64,000 bases of DNA from Beaufortia kweichowensis (taxonomy: Eukaryota; Chordata; Actinopteri; Cypriniformes; Gastromyzontidae): NCBI GenBank assembly GCA_019155185.1, contig CM032798.1:5779501-5843500 (forward strand), given 5' to 3'. Below the pieces are notes generated by a model, which searched no databases, was not told the origin of the DNA, and saw nothing but the letters and a program-made list of their open reading frames with translations. Below are positions 23,602 to 38,700 of the stretch, piece after piece. A program made the position numbers and the translations under genes. How positions within the stretch are numbered: position 1 is the first letter of the stretch; every line of letters begins with the position of its first letter.

Positions 23602-26600
23602 CTACATAAAAATGGGCAGCAGAGAGAAGACATTATCATCCTCATGATCAGAGAGTTCCCAGGAAAATTATGTGGTGCGCTATTAAAATAATTAAAATAA
23701 TGTAAGCAATGGGGCTGCTTTTCCAAAAGATCAAATGGTAACCTTTTCTTCCAATTATTTATCCTAATCCTCCTGAAAGTTTTTTTTTAAAAGTCAGAAA
23801 TAGAAAAATGTGTCATGTTCTCATTACTCTTAACTTTTTGGTTAAAAATAAACAAAAATCTGTTTTCTAGAAAGAACATTTTCTAGGAAGACACTGTTCA
23901 ACTGTCTTACATTTCTCCAATTTACAATGGTATGGTTATAATAACATATAATAAAGTACAGTTTAGTGGGAATTGTCAGTTTGACATCATTATAAAAGTG
24001 TATAATGTAACCCACATGCAATTTTATATTTTCCTAATTGTAATTCTATATTTCAACCACAGATGGCGATATGAGCCAAAATTACCAATTGCAGTTTTAA
24101 CTTGTATCATGTTATTTTTCTCAGTGGAACACCAAAAGAAAACTCATTAAAAAAATTCATACAATTGCCTTCAACCGACTTCATGGGTGATTTCACAGGT
24201 TTTATTCTCACCTCAGCTGGTCCTTGCCCTTCCTCCTCCTCCTCTTCATCCATGATGTTACTGGGCTTACTGAGGCTGCTGTGCTCAGGCCGGTGGTTTT
24301 CTATGCTATAAATCTGCAGTTTATGCCACTGGAAGATCATTTCTGTGCTGCCTGCGCAGTCTGTCAGTGGGACCTGAGCAGAACCCTGAGACACAGACAG
24401 GCATTGATCAGATTAACACAAATTTGCTAACAAAGAAAATAAAATCCTAAACCTCACAGATGAAAAATGTCTTACCAGCAGCTCATCCTGAGTGAGTGGC
24501 CCCACGACACAGAGGTTTAAGTGTAAGGCATGAGCCCCGGGGCCTCCAGCACTCAGGGGGATCCGGAAGCCTTCATTAAAGCTCAGAAGAGATTGAGGCT
24601 CCTGGGCCTTACAGCAGTAGTATGTGCATGGCCGAGAAGAGTCCACCGGAAGAACATGAATCTTCACAAATCTAAAAAGAAATAATAATCAAATTTGCAG
24701 GTTGACATATTATGTAACTTTTTCTGTAGACTACATCACTGATACAGAGGACTGGGTGTGTTCATGAGTATATGATGAGACAACCTACACTTTGCATCCA
24801 CTTCTAACAATGGCCTTGCTTAAATGTCTCATCTGAAGGACATGCAGCAGCAAAAACATGCCATTTGAATCATATCTGCAAAAGAAGAGATGAAAAATAA
24901 CACATGATGAATAAATAAATGAATTAATGGCATAGGAGAATGGCATGTGTATATGTGTGTAGGACTCACAGAAGACCAAGCTGAATCTGAACTGGCTCTG
25001 AAGATGTGACATCTTGAGCAAACGTGACTTCTTCTACTTCCTCTGTTCTGCTGGAAAGATAAATTATTAAATAATTACAATAAACATCAAGTGATTGTAA
25101 CACTAAGCAACATTTGTTATTTCACCGGCTCTTATTTATCTCCCTAAACAACTGTTGCAATGGTGTTCTTAAACATTGTATTTATCTATGGACATGAATT
25201 TTCTGGGTATTTTTGCGTAACTTAATTTGAACCATGTTCATGTTTTTATTCCTAACGGGAATGTTTCTCTAACCTTCTGCTCCAGGCTTCAAAAACCCCA
25301 CTGTCTGTTGCCAAAACATCTTCATTCACTCCTGCGGACACACGTCTTGCTCTTCTGCTGGTCCGGCTTGCACTTTTACAGCGCAGAGTCACTCCTATAT
25401 AGAGTCACGTATATGAACATGGACATGATAAAACAAGAAACATGAATAAATGAATACAGAAATAGTCTATATTATCATCGCAACATGAGTAAAACACTAC
25501 CTGAGGAGCTATGTGTTCCCTGGAGACCTCCATCTCGATGGCTTTTCCCCTCCAGGAGGTGTGCAGTAGCTGTGCCGCTCATTTCCCCTTCTCCAGGAAG
25601 AGAAGTCTGCTGCTGGGTTTGGGTCTGACTCCGAAGCCCTTCCAGAAGCCCCCTGCTGGCCACCTCCATGTACTCCTCAGTCATTTGGGTCAGAGGGCAG
25701 TCCTGGGGGGCCGAGTGGTATGGGGTGTCCATGGGGGAGCTGGGAGGGGAGAGGGAGGAGAGCGAGGACCGAGAGGAGAGTGACGTGAGGGACTGCGGTG
25801 TGTCGTGAGAGCGCTTCGGGCCGAAGGCTGAACCGTCGCGACTGTGGGTCTCCAAGGGGAGAAGATAGCGGAGAGAAGAATCTGGAACATCCAAGCTGCC
25901 TTCTGGACGCTCATACTGAGGCAGGCCGTAGATGTCTGTGAAGCTGACAGAGCTGAGCGATCCACGGCTGGAAGCTAAAGAGCCACGACTGGAGGCTAAA
26001 GAACCACGACTGCTGCTGGATGACACCGTCAGATTACTGGCTGATAGACTGGACAAAGAGAAATAAAAAGAAAAATGGGGTTGATGTTCAATGTTCTGCT
26101 TTGATTTTTGAGTTTGTATTATAAATCATCCTGTTTAAGTTTTTGATTAGGTTTGTCAATCTAAATATTAACAGAATAATTTAGCCAATAAAAAAATGAT
26201 GTTAATATTTTATTTAACCTTGTGTCCAAGATTACCTTCTTCTATGGACCACAAATGATAAATGTTTAGATTTTATTATGAAGGAAAATAAAAGCGTTAA
26301 AGCTCCAAAATGATAAAAAAAACGTAGAAAGCCAAAAAACATGATTTCTATTTAAAATATAATATTATGGTGGTTCTAATGGTTTCAAATGTGTTTTTTT
26401 GTACTCAGAAATAGTGCTGCAGGGGGGGTCATGATTAAATGCATTACATTTATACGTTTTTATTTGGAGTTAGATACACAAAATTAATACATTGCAATGC
26501 ATTATATATTTAATTTCCGCCTTTAACACATTTTGTTGTGAAATCATACACTTTGAGGAGAGTTCAAACTCGGTGTGTAATTTACCTCTTCAGCTGAGAA

Positions 26601-28626
26601 TGTAGATAGGTGGTGATACGTGTCGCCTCCTCTAGTTGTCTCATAAGCACATTCCTCTTCTCCTGCTGTAATATCCTACACAATAGATACACATGTTACA
26701 GACCTGTAGTACACAACAGAAAAACATGCAGGTGGGATTTGGAAGCAGATATGTACACTGACGCAATCTGAAATGACCCTTATATGTCTCACCTGAAGTT
26801 TCAGATAGAAAGAGCACACAAACCAGCACAAACACATTTGCTAAGCTCAACGGAGACATCAGGGCACCTGTATTTATCTTTGCCTCATGACATCTTCAAA
26901 ACATTTACTAAACTTCCACATAATGCAAATGTAATTCTACCGCCATGTTGTGTATTGAGTTATTTAATGTTTACTAAACTAGATTTTTTACTTTCTAGTT
27001 TTTATTGAGAGAAACACTTCAGGCAGAACCAAAGACATTTGAAGTTATCAGTGTGTCAACATATTTACATTTATCTTTAAGCTGAAAAATGTTTTATTGA
27101 ACACAGCTACTGTTTTGCTTCAGAAGACATTTATTAACCCAATGAAGTCATTTATATTAATTTAATTATGGGTGTATGTGGTTTTGCAGCTTTAACATTT
27201 GGAGACGTATGGGACCCATCCATGTTTATAAAGATATTTTTATTAAAATAATTATTCAGATGAAGATACTGGATCTTCTTGGATGAAATAAGCGTGAGTA
27301 AATAGGCCTAATAAGAGATTTTTTACTTTGGAGTGTACTATGCCTCACAATAAGGTTGTATTTGTTAAATCATAAATCATCAATACTTCTACAGCATTTA
27401 TTAATCTTAGTTCACGTTAATTTCAGCATTTACTACATCAAAAGTTGTAGCTGTTAATGTTATTTAATGCACAATGAACTACCACAAACAATTGTATCCG
27501 CATTAACATTACCAAAGATGAATAAATGCTGAAAAACTATATTGCTCGTTGTTTGTTCATGTTAGCTAATAGCTAATAATGTTAACAAATAAAACCTTAT
27601 TGTAAAGTGTTACCAAATCATTTTATTTTATAAAAAACTTTATTTCTCCTTTAAAAAAAAAAAAAAAAAAAAAACACAAAATGACTCAAACATGTACCAC
27701 AGACATGACACAGTTATAAATGTGATAGCAAACCTCTGGTTGGCTCCCTGACTCTGGACAATCTGGGCTTTGTGCACCTCCTCCTCCAGTCTGTGTTTCT
27801 CCTCCTGCAGCTGGAGCAGTGTGTCTGGAGAGTGCTGCTGCTGACTGAGCAGTGTGATCTCCTGCAGAAGAGCTTCCTTCTCCCGCAGCAACTGCAGACA
27901 GTCCCAATCTCTGTCAGCCTCTGCACGACCAGACCAGCTCTCACCGTCCAATTGAGCCATCTGATGCTGAATACTGGACATCCTACAGGGACACAGCAGA
28001 GAGATGGCATTTTACACTATACTAACACACCATCCTGCAAGTTACGTTCCGCTGCAAACATGGAAAAAGGTTATAAAAATAGGTTAGAAATATTTGTGGC
28101 CAGTCATTTTCTTTATTTACTCAAATATGACCAAATGTTATGCTTGGACACTTGATACACATAAGGTTTTAAAAATGTATTTAGCTGTTTTGTTCGATGT
28201 TTTGATGTAATTTCCACTGTAACGGGTAGTTAGAATGAGACATACTGAGTGTCCCCTCCCCTTTTTTTAAACAGCCAATAGCATTTAGTTTACCTGACAG
28301 GTGCAGAATAATTTCATTAAAATCGATCTGGATAAATGAATTCTTTCAATGCTTTGGAGCACACTATATAGATATCCTTAAGGCTGATATATTCATAATG
28401 AAAGCCAAAAAATACATTTTAATTTCACTGGGATTGTATTGTTAAATAAAGAAATCATTATGGAGCAATAGTGTATATGTGTTTGCGGGGGTAAAGGAAT
28501 GACAGTCACAAACCAACTAGTTTTCATGTTAAATAACCATGTTCATACGTTTTGGAGTTAAGACATTGTGACTCAGTCAAAGAGCATGTAAGTTTCCACA
28601 GCTTTCTCACTCACTCTCTTCACCTC

Positions 28627-28657
<31 letters not shown>

Positions 28658-31600
28658 GATGTCATAGCTGGCACTTTGCGGTTAGCTCTGTCACCATGGA
28701 AACATGCATCTTGTAAAGTGGCCTGCATGGAGCCACTGTTATAACACAGGAGCCAACAGCTAAAGCAACCAAAGCAACCGTACCTCCTAAAATACCAAAT
28801 TTTACAGAGTTTCCAAATGCAATGTAGGCCACATCAATCCACAACTCTACTTCAGTTTCGATTATACTGGCTTGTATTAAAGTAGTAGAAATATTATTAC
28901 ATGGCAAATCCAGTTACAAGTGGGTTTTCTCTAAAAGCAGTTGATGAGGCAAATGACCACTAAACTTTAAGGAAGTTCAAGAAAGACTGGAAAATTCACT
29001 TACAGTAATCAACCAAGTCAAAATGCCCTTAAAATCACATGGTTTAAGTATCAGTAGCCATGTTTGAATGAAATTTTGGTTTAGTAGGAAGAAACCAATA
29101 AAATCTATAAGGAAAATGTTACTTTATGACTTCTAAGTGATGCTTAGTGATCTTCTTTTGCCCAAAACTTTGCCACTTATGTTGTCCTGCAATGTTTGTG
29201 CTCCCGAAATAAGCGATTCCCCAAAATGAAGCTTAGCAACAACATTGCATCACCCTGAAACACCATAGTGGTGAGATTTTACCAATAAGGACCACTAAAT
29301 TGTAAAATACAAAGGTAAGGTAATGTAAATTCATAAAATCCATATTTGTGAATCTACTTACTTCTTCTTAGCCTCTTCATACTGCCAGCTGAGTTTGACC
29401 CTGTCTGCTAGTAATGATGACTCTTGGGCACCAAACTGTAAGAGAGAACTCACCATCATAAATATAATGAGCATACATAAAAAATCAATTAAAACAAAAA
29501 GGCTTATTACAAACCTCTCCCATCAGATCTGTTTGGCAGCCAGTATCTGTATACTGCTGAACACTACAGGAGTTACCAAGCGTTTCTGCATTGTTGGCCA
29601 CCTCATTTATTGAGTCACAGAAGTTCAGCGTCAGCTTGGCCAGACTCTGTGGGTGAAAGCAAAATGACATAAAGTGATGTTCATCAAAAGTTTTTTTGTA
29701 ATTGACCACAAGATGGCAGCACCTCACAAAATAAAAGCTACTTGAAGAGAAGTCCCAGATTTAAAATGACCAATATATTAAAGGGCACAAAAAGGGTTTA
29801 CATGTATTATATAGACATATACATATATTCAGAATATGTCTATGTATGTCTTTTAAAGCTCAAATGCTTCACTTGGAAATTTTTACAGTACTGACATTAA
29901 AACCACAAACACTTTCTGAATCATTTGTTTATGAATCAGACTGATTCAGTTCTCAGGTTTAACTGAATGATCCGATTGTAGCATACTGTAATATAATCCA
30001 TGAGTCATTGACCACATTTATGGTACTTGTCTATATGGTTCTGTTTTTTTTTCTTATTATAGTGGAACTAACTGCAATTAAAAAAACCCCATCTCTTTTG
30101 TGTCGTTTCATGGAAGAACTGAAGTCAACCAGGTTTGAAATGTGAAGAGAAAGTGTAAACTATTATAATAACAACAACTCTTTAATGAGAAAAGTCTATG
30201 CAGGTGATGGATTGGGTGTAGCTGACCTGGATGAGGTCCTGCCTCTCCTTCTCGCCGGTGCTGATGGCCTTTTTAATGCTGCGGAGCTCACTGAAGATAG
30301 CCTGTGCTTCATCTAACTTATAATTGGTCTGACTGCTGGACATCTTCCGGTCAATTCTGCTCAACACAACACAGAGAAACGTAATGAGTGTCATAAATTA
30401 ACAATGACTGACAATGTGTTATTGGGGAAAAAAACACACAAACAGACATGCATACATTTCTCTCACATACACACTAAATAACAATGCATCAGATATCTTA
30501 AATATTATTTGTTATATTCATAAATGTGGCACAGACTGAGAAAATAATGAAGAAAGTGTGCTTTACCAGAGCGAAATCAACAAAATAGATTTTCAACAAA
30601 AATATATTTTAAGCTTTTTCTTTATAGTTAAAGTTATCAACCTTGGTGTGAACTGGCTAGAATTTCAATGAGGAATGGTGTTAATTCGACTCACTATTTC
30701 TCTTAAAGGAAACTGTGAGAGATGATAGCAGTAGATTTGAGGTTAGATTTATTAAAACTTGCTTTGCTGACCTGTCTAACAGACTGGTTAACCATTTAGC
30801 CATGCTGAAATAATATTGTTTTAACTTAAACCAGCTTCTGGTCTCAAAGGCATAATAATTAGGCAAGTGAAACTGGAGATCACCACGCTAAAACCCTCCC
30901 GTCTGGGAATGTCTGCCTTCTAAAGCACCACAGCACTGTGGGATGTAAATCCTCAGGAGAGTAATGCTTGAAATGCTTGACAGAGATTACAATTTTAGAA
31001 ACAAGAACAAATAGACTCTTAAAAACTGTAAAAATGGTTTTAGTCCCACATGGCCACCCATCAACATGCAGAAAAAGTTGGTGTATGATTTCTCCATATA
31101 CTATTAAATACAGCAAAACTATGTCATGACGAATAAATAATTGATTTGTAGATATTAATATTTTTTATGTTTCTAATAATAAAGCTGACATCGTTTTACA
31201 TCAGCTGGTTTCTGGCTCTCGCCATAGTTCCACTTCCTCCAGGCCACCCTCCTCCAACAGCAGGTACTGTCAGCTGGCCTGCCCTGCCTCTTCCTCTCCA
31301 CCTCTTCACACAAGCAGGGCTTTGTTTCACCTCTCCAAACCTCCAACCCCAACCTTTCACAGCCCAGCCTGACCAGAACGCGAGACTCGCAGGCTACTAC
31401 AGGCATCTGCCCACCCCTCCCACCCAACACCTTAATACACGACTGGCTGCTGAGACAGACCAGACATGGCTGCTAGTTTTTATAATACACAGAGGGAGGA
31501 AAAACACAGGATGAGATGGAGAGAGGAAGTTACAGAAAGAAAGAAACGTATTGAGCTTTGACAAGTAAAGACTCTTGAGGCTGAATTCCACAATACTGAG

Positions 31601-31720
31601 ATTAAAAGATACTGAAAGCCTCATAAAACTGACATGCTGAGTACAAAATACTGCATACAAAAACTGTTTGTGTACATACATACATACATACATACATACA
31701 TACATACATACATACATACA

Positions 31721-31751
<31 letters not shown>

Positions 31752-32710
31752 TAACTATTTATGTACAAATTAGTAAAATAACTCCAATTACTGTGTTTGC
31801 AAGCTCAGATTTTTACTTTATCACAACCTACAAACCCATCTGACTAAATGTAACGTGTCATTTATGCACAGCTAATTTAATCGCAAAATAGAAAAATAAA
31901 TAAACAGGCAGCCGAAATACTCCGTCCATCTGCCATTGGTCAGTTAAAGAGACAGTCCCGTCCCTAATTTATAACCATTGGTCGAGCCAATTGTGGCATC
32001 CCAGATTTGCTGGGAAAGTAACAAAGCAAAATTTATAGAGCTGTCTCTTAAAATAAATAGGTTTAAAATAGGTTAATCTGCTTGTCACCTGAAGTATTGA
32101 GTATTAAGTCATTAAATGATATATGTAATAAAAATTTAAAGTACTAATATTAAATAATACATAGTTATTTAACAATGCTATAGATTAAAGGGTGAAAGTA
32201 AACAGTAAAAATCAGATACATTTTTAGATGAAACCAAACATGCCCAATGTTCTCAAATAGCACCAAACGTAAACCGTTACTTGTATTACAATGTCATGGC
32301 TTAATGGCAAACCATTCTGCGAAAAGTTCTCAAGATTCATATGCAACATTGATACACTGAAGTCCCACAGCAACCTGACCTCTAACCCTGTTACAGCACA
32401 AATGCTAATTTTCTGATTACCATTTAGACATCAATACAAATGAATCTTATATTGTAGTACAGTAGTAGTGAGATGGTTCTGTTTTAAAAAAACACCCCAG
32501 GCTCAGATTCTTTGAAAATAAGGAGCTCCCATATTCTTCAAGCACCGAGTAAAGAGTTAATCTTGCTATTCTGGGAGCAAGCAGAGTTTTGTTCTATCTA
32601 AGAGATAAGAGCTCTGACTGGGATGCAGGAAGCGTGGAGGAATTTGCTGCCAGATATCTCTGTGTTTTTCAGACTGCTTTCAAGCACTTTTTGCCCCCTC
32701 CTCGACTCTT

Positions 32711-32764
<54 letters not shown>

Positions 32765-35700
32765 CTCTCTCGCTCTCTTCCTGCCTTGGCAACCCACAGT
32801 CAACTGGTGCATCCTCTTCCTGAGGTGGAGTCTCCTTTTGCAGACTCACACAAAGATGGGAGTTCATGTAAATCCTCACACACATTCCCAAATTACACTA
32901 AAAAATGATTAAAACGGTTAGATTACAGAAAAGCTGCCAAACAGCCACCCCACCTGCTGATGTCCTTTCTTTACAAAAACACTATGTATTAAAGTCTATT
33001 TTATTATTGAAAAGTATGTTTAATTAGACTTCAATTTGGAAGCAGGTTTTCAATGTTGAGTAACTGTTTGGTTTGCTGCTCCACTGAACTGAAAAATAGC
33101 GAAATTAGGGCTGAAATTACCCTTGAATACACTAGCTAACTGTGTAAACTATAAGGACAGAAGTAAAATATGTTGTGAATGCTGTTTCTGACTCTAAAAC
33201 CAGATGCCAGGTGATGCCAGGAGGAGACGGGGAGAGAAAGAGAGTTTTGGTTTCTTTTCTATCATAAGCGATGGAGATCATAACAAACATTGACTTGAAT
33301 GTGATTCACTTACACAGTTTTCACTTTGTTGCTGTTCATAATAATAAATCTGGGGATTTATTATTGTTTTAGTTGCACTGCTTTTGTAATTTCAACATAT
33401 TTTTATTGCTTACATACTGTATCCATGTGTGTTTTTAAAACTGTGCAAATACTGCATGACATCTTATGCCGAGTCTCATTCGAGGTGTGCTCACTGAACG
33501 TGTCCAGGAACAAAGTTTGGAAAAATTGAATTCACAACATTTACACACAAACAGGAATAAACAAAATAGAGATGCACACAAACAGGAACAAGCAGGAAAA
33601 GAAAACAAGCGAGAAAAAAATCTAATGACAGTTTTTGAAAGGGTGGAGTGTGAAGATGAATCACAAAAAGGAATGGGGAGAGGAAGGAAGGGAAAGAAAA
33701 ATCACATAAGAAAATGTGACAAGTATTTGCTAGTGTTGTTGAGTGATTACCAGGGCATCATAGCTCACAGCACCAGACGGTTTATCATTGTGTAAGCGTG
33801 ACATGGAACTAGTTGTCTGGTGCACTAAAACATGACTAAAATATATTCTAGTCAATAGGATGTATTAATACTTATGCTTAGATCATCAAAGCTGCTTTTT
33901 TCTATATATGACAGTGAATAGTGACCACAGCTGTCAAGCTAAATTAAAAAAAGAAAAAACAACTTAGAGGGATAGTTCTCCCAAAAATAAAAAATTATGT
34001 AAATAAAAAAATGAATATGACTCGCTTTCTTCTTTGGAACAGTAAAGACGATTTTCTTTTGTGTTCCGCAGGAGACAGAAAGTCATGCAGTTTGGAAATG
34101 ACATTAGGATGAGTAAATGATGACAAAATGTTTATTTTTGGTTGAACTATCCCTTTAAATTTCATTCTGTGCTTCCCACAGAAATATCACATGTCTTCAG
34201 CAGACTTGGAATGAGACTTGGTACATGAGTCATATGGACTACTTTTTGGAACTTCTGGGCTCCATCCACTTCTATTATTTGAGAGACAGCAAGTCATACA
34301 TCCTGCCAAACCTCTGTGTTCCACAGAATAACTCATAGGTGGCGACATAAGGGCAGGCCTGTGATGACAGAATTTATTTTAAGGTAACTTATCCCTTTAA
34401 GACTTTTAAAGAGTTTAACTTACTCCTGTAGCGTCTCCACTCCCATTTCCTTGTATTGCAGCTCCTGCCTCATCTGAGCCAGCTCCTGTTTGAGTCTGGA
34501 GAGCTGAGAACACAACATTCATCCAGTCAATACACATCAACACACATAGTGGGATTCCCTCAGAGCCACCGCTACAAAAAAGTTGAGTCATCAGAGGAGA
34601 GACAAGTCTAATGTTTCCCGACCCGCCCAACATACACATAGGAACTTTTCAAAAACCTTGAACACACACACACACAGCCCTCCCTAAACCACAACCGAGG
34701 AATGTGGGGTCATTTAATATACACTTCAACCACCCAGATATTGTATAAACACTCAAACTGCAGTAATCTGAACACAATAGTGTGCACAACTGATTTTTAC
34801 ATTTTTTAATATGAATTTTAAAAACCTTATAATTGAAAATGATGTCTGCCTCATCTTGTTCTAAACCTTTATGCTGTTTATTTATTGTACTTTTTTGTTT
34901 CTTTGGAACATAAGGGGTTTGGAACATAAAAGTAAGTATTATGATATAGTATATAGCACTGTATAATGATGACATAATTTTCATTTATGGGCGAACCATT
35001 CCTTAAAGGGACAGTTTACTGAAAAATAAAAATTCTGTCATCATTTATTAACCCTTAGGTGGTTCAAAACCTGTATACGAGAACACAAACACAAAAGAAG
35101 ATATTTTGAAAAATTTCTTAGTTATTTTGTGCCCATACAATGGGAGTCAATGGGGACGAATGTTGTTCTTTTGTATTCCATACAGTCATACAGTTTTGGA
35201 ATGACATGAGGGTGAGTAAATGATGAAATGTTTTTATGGGTCATTTATTCCACTGATATGAAAACATGAAGTCAAGTGCAAGTCTTCTCACATGGCAGGC
35301 CAGAGTTCCTGACACAATAACTCTTCCTATAACATGGCACAAATCAAAAGAGGTTCACAAAGAAGTGCTGCAGTGAACCCGAAGCTAGGCCTCTTGTTCC
35401 TAAATTTCCCCCCATACACATACAAACACACAATCAACACAGCACACGAGGGCCCCTGACTCCCCTCGGGCCTGACGTACGAGGCATTGTTCTCTGAGGA
35501 TAATGACTTACCCGCTCACGCCTACAGGCGATTTCCGCTTTGATTTGGTCAGGGTCGTATTTTGCATTTGAAGAGGAACCAGAATGAGCTATGAGAGAAA
35601 AAGAGTGAGAAAGTGTTAACATAAAATAAAATCTGTAATCCAGCTGTTCTGTTATTAATTTGGTTGCATTAGACATTACACCCAACCAAGTGGTGGTAAG

Positions 35701-38700
35701 AAATGATGCTACACTAGACCTTTTCACAGAACTACTTTCATTTTTCTAAACCAGTTTTGCAAATAATTAACGCTAAGGTCATTTTAGTAGTTCTATGATC
35801 GGTTCCCCTCAAGTTCCTACAGGTTTCCTAGCAGGTGTAGACACGTTATGTGTGGACACTCACATACTTTGTTTTTTTTAAAACAATATGTAATGCTTAA
35901 AATATAATCTGACACCTTTCAAAAATGTTTTGCAAAATGTGAAACATGATTTATTTTACGGAACATAGCAACACAAATCCACTTTTTTGTAAGTGATGGG
36001 TGTGAAAGAACGCAAAAGAGATGCTTTAATAAAAGACAGGAAGTAAAAGCAAAACTGTTGAATGGTGGTAGGAAGGGGAGGAGAAGGTGAAAGGGAAAGG
36101 GAGGGGTGTGCTGGGAGAGGAAGGGAGGAGTGCATGGATATATGGGTGAGGAAAGAAACCGATTCCAGCCAATGAGTGACACAGAACCAAGCCTACAGTA
36201 ATAATGACTTCATTGAAGCCTCATACAATATGACTAATAGACTGGCACAGCTGTAGACTGCTGATTCAGCAATGTGTGATCTTTGTAAATTCCTAAATTG
36301 CTACTGTTCCAGTACAAATAACTAATCAAGAAGATAGATTTACTCAAGCATGGCATAAAAAAGTGCATCTCACAGCTGGTGATGGAGCGGTTGTCATCCT
36401 GAGTGAGCTGGTTGAAAAGCTGCATCTCTTGTTGTGCCAACTCTAGTCTTTGCTGTTTGATCTGATACATCTCTTTTTTGGCATTGAGAGCCTCCTGTGC
36501 CACCACCAGATATTCCTTTAACATGCGCTCTTGTTCTTGGCGCCATTGTGTACGAGGGTTCTCTATCTGGGTCGTCTCTGAGAAAGAGAGAAACATCAAA
36601 CCACTGTGGTAAAACTGTACTTTAAATATCATGTGCTGGGAAACGGTATTAAAACAGATCAAAATCTCAACTATATCAAACAATATCAGTTTATGATATT
36701 GTAAAGAATATGAGTTTTTGAATTACAGAAAGGGAAATAATACATGTGTGATAAAAAAGTTTTTGAGAGGCAACATAGTTTTAAGGATTTCTGTGAATTA
36801 AACTGCACAAACCAGAAGCAATATTACCCCCAAAATTAAAAGGGATGACTATATAAAGTACATAAAAAGTTATTTTAATTTTCATGTGCCCATTTATCAG
36901 GAATATGGACTATGAACAATCATGCTTTAAACATAAAAAAGCTGAGAGATGTCACAACCTTCATATATTGACATCTGAGCTATCAGTATGGGTGTATTAT
37001 TTCATGGTAACGTTGAAATGAGCATGAAATTGCCCATCTCATTATATTAAAAACTTTAGTGTGAACAGTTATAAAGATAGCATATGTAAAACAAAATTGA
37101 TTTTTTTGTAAAAAGTCGCCTTTGATTATTAAAACAAACAAAAAACACACATTTCATAAATCCAAGCATTTTCCATAGCACTTCTATTAGGCCACACAGC
37201 ATTAAGCGTGTTTTAACACACATGCTTCTGGACCAGCTGTGTAAAATATGTCGTTTAAAGACGGAAACTAAAAAGCTGAACTTACTATTGATGTGGTCGA
37301 TGTAGTAGACGCCCACCTGCTGATCATACACCACCTCCCAGCCCAGAGGAAGCTCGTCCCCCACACAGTCGGCAAAGGTCAGGGGCTTAGTAATCCTACA
37401 GGAAGAGAAAGAATGCCAAAATGAACATAATAGTTGAAAACATTGAAAAACTACGTTGTATAGGAATATTTTGGAAGTGTTCTTAAAGCCGCAAGTTGTA
37501 AATAAAAAAATCAAAGTTGCTGTCTGAATATTTGCCAACAAGCTTTTGTTATTTTTCATGTTTTTAGCGCCATTCAAAAAATGGATAAAATGTTGGATAT
37601 GTTTACCGAAGACTAGCAGTGGGCGAACAAAGCTGCAATGCAGACATTTCGAGAATCTGAAAAATTCCTTGAGATTTTTAATGAATGTGTGTTCAGTCAG
37701 TCAACAGCTACTGATCTCTTCACCCTGGGTCAAAAATGTGTGTAATATAGGCACTGCAGGAAGAGACGGTCCATAAACACATTCCACACAGCAGAAAGCA
37801 GGTCTGTCCCACGGCACACAAACACCAGCAGGACATGGCATACTATGAAAAAATAACTTTTTCACACATTTAATACACCACACATTCTTTTTAGCTCTAA
37901 TGCTAAATCACATTCTTCAAATACCTCTCTGTGAAATGTGCAAATACTAGAACTAATATGATTGGTCTACATTAATATATGAGTGATGGATGGTACAGAG
38001 GTGCTATATCATGGTATATAAACTGTACTCCAGAGAATGACAAACTCATTTGGCAACATTTAATGGATGGTTTTATAATTTAAAATCCCCAAACTTTACA
38101 TATTCCTCAATCTAAAGCATGCAAGGGAGGATACCAGGTTCAAATCCCTCTGTCCTTGTGCCCTAAACACTTAACCCCTGTTTGCCCTGAGGTGGGCTCC
38201 TTGTCTGTCTGTGTGCTTTGACCCTTCTCTCTGGCTCTGTCAGATAACAGCAGGGTTATGAAAAGAATTCCAGGGAATCGGAACCTGCAAACGGTTAGTA
38301 AGAAGTCCCTAATTCCACAATTCTTTAAAAGGAAAAGTTTTCAATATGAGTATTGAATATCACAATTAACCTTCTTCTGCACATATTTTTACAGTATGGT
38401 ATGATGGCTATTTTTTACAAAGTGAATGAAAGTAAAAACACAATAATTACGTTGTTCTGTAAATTGTAATGTACATTATTCTGCTTCTTGCACGGCTTAT
38501 CACATGAGTAAATTATCGGACATGAAAATAGTTTTGAAATTTTTGTAACGAATAAAAACCTTCTCGCGAGGATAAATGTTTCCTTTCGGAATTAGACACA
38601 ACTGGCAGCCAGACACACAGATCGAACAAGACAAAGACCGAATTTGGTTTAATCGTTTGCCCTATAACCTCATATAAGTTATTAATCAGGTATATTTCTA

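Larger units (their letters stand above)
30357..34423 (-). other. wwc3 intron 5, 4.1 kb
   Basis: Contains the (TACA)n and (CT)n microsatellites, a C-rich block at about 31200-31440, and a MITE at 33965-34160. No exon-like sequence was found on either strand. Confidence 0.65.

Noticed and set aside
23169..23609. 146-codon plus-strand frame opposite wwc3
   Set aside because: It is the antisense shadow of wwc3 exons 17-18, which splice in the family frame on the minus strand.
27640..27733. Extension of wwc3 exon 9 past its donor into the poly-A tract
   Set aside because: The frame reads FFFFFF from the poly-A run; splicing at 27733 gives AG+G and restores the WWC family sequence.
31397..31843. 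Open frames with MYVC and IHTY repeats
   Set aside because: Produced by the (TACA)n microsatellite.
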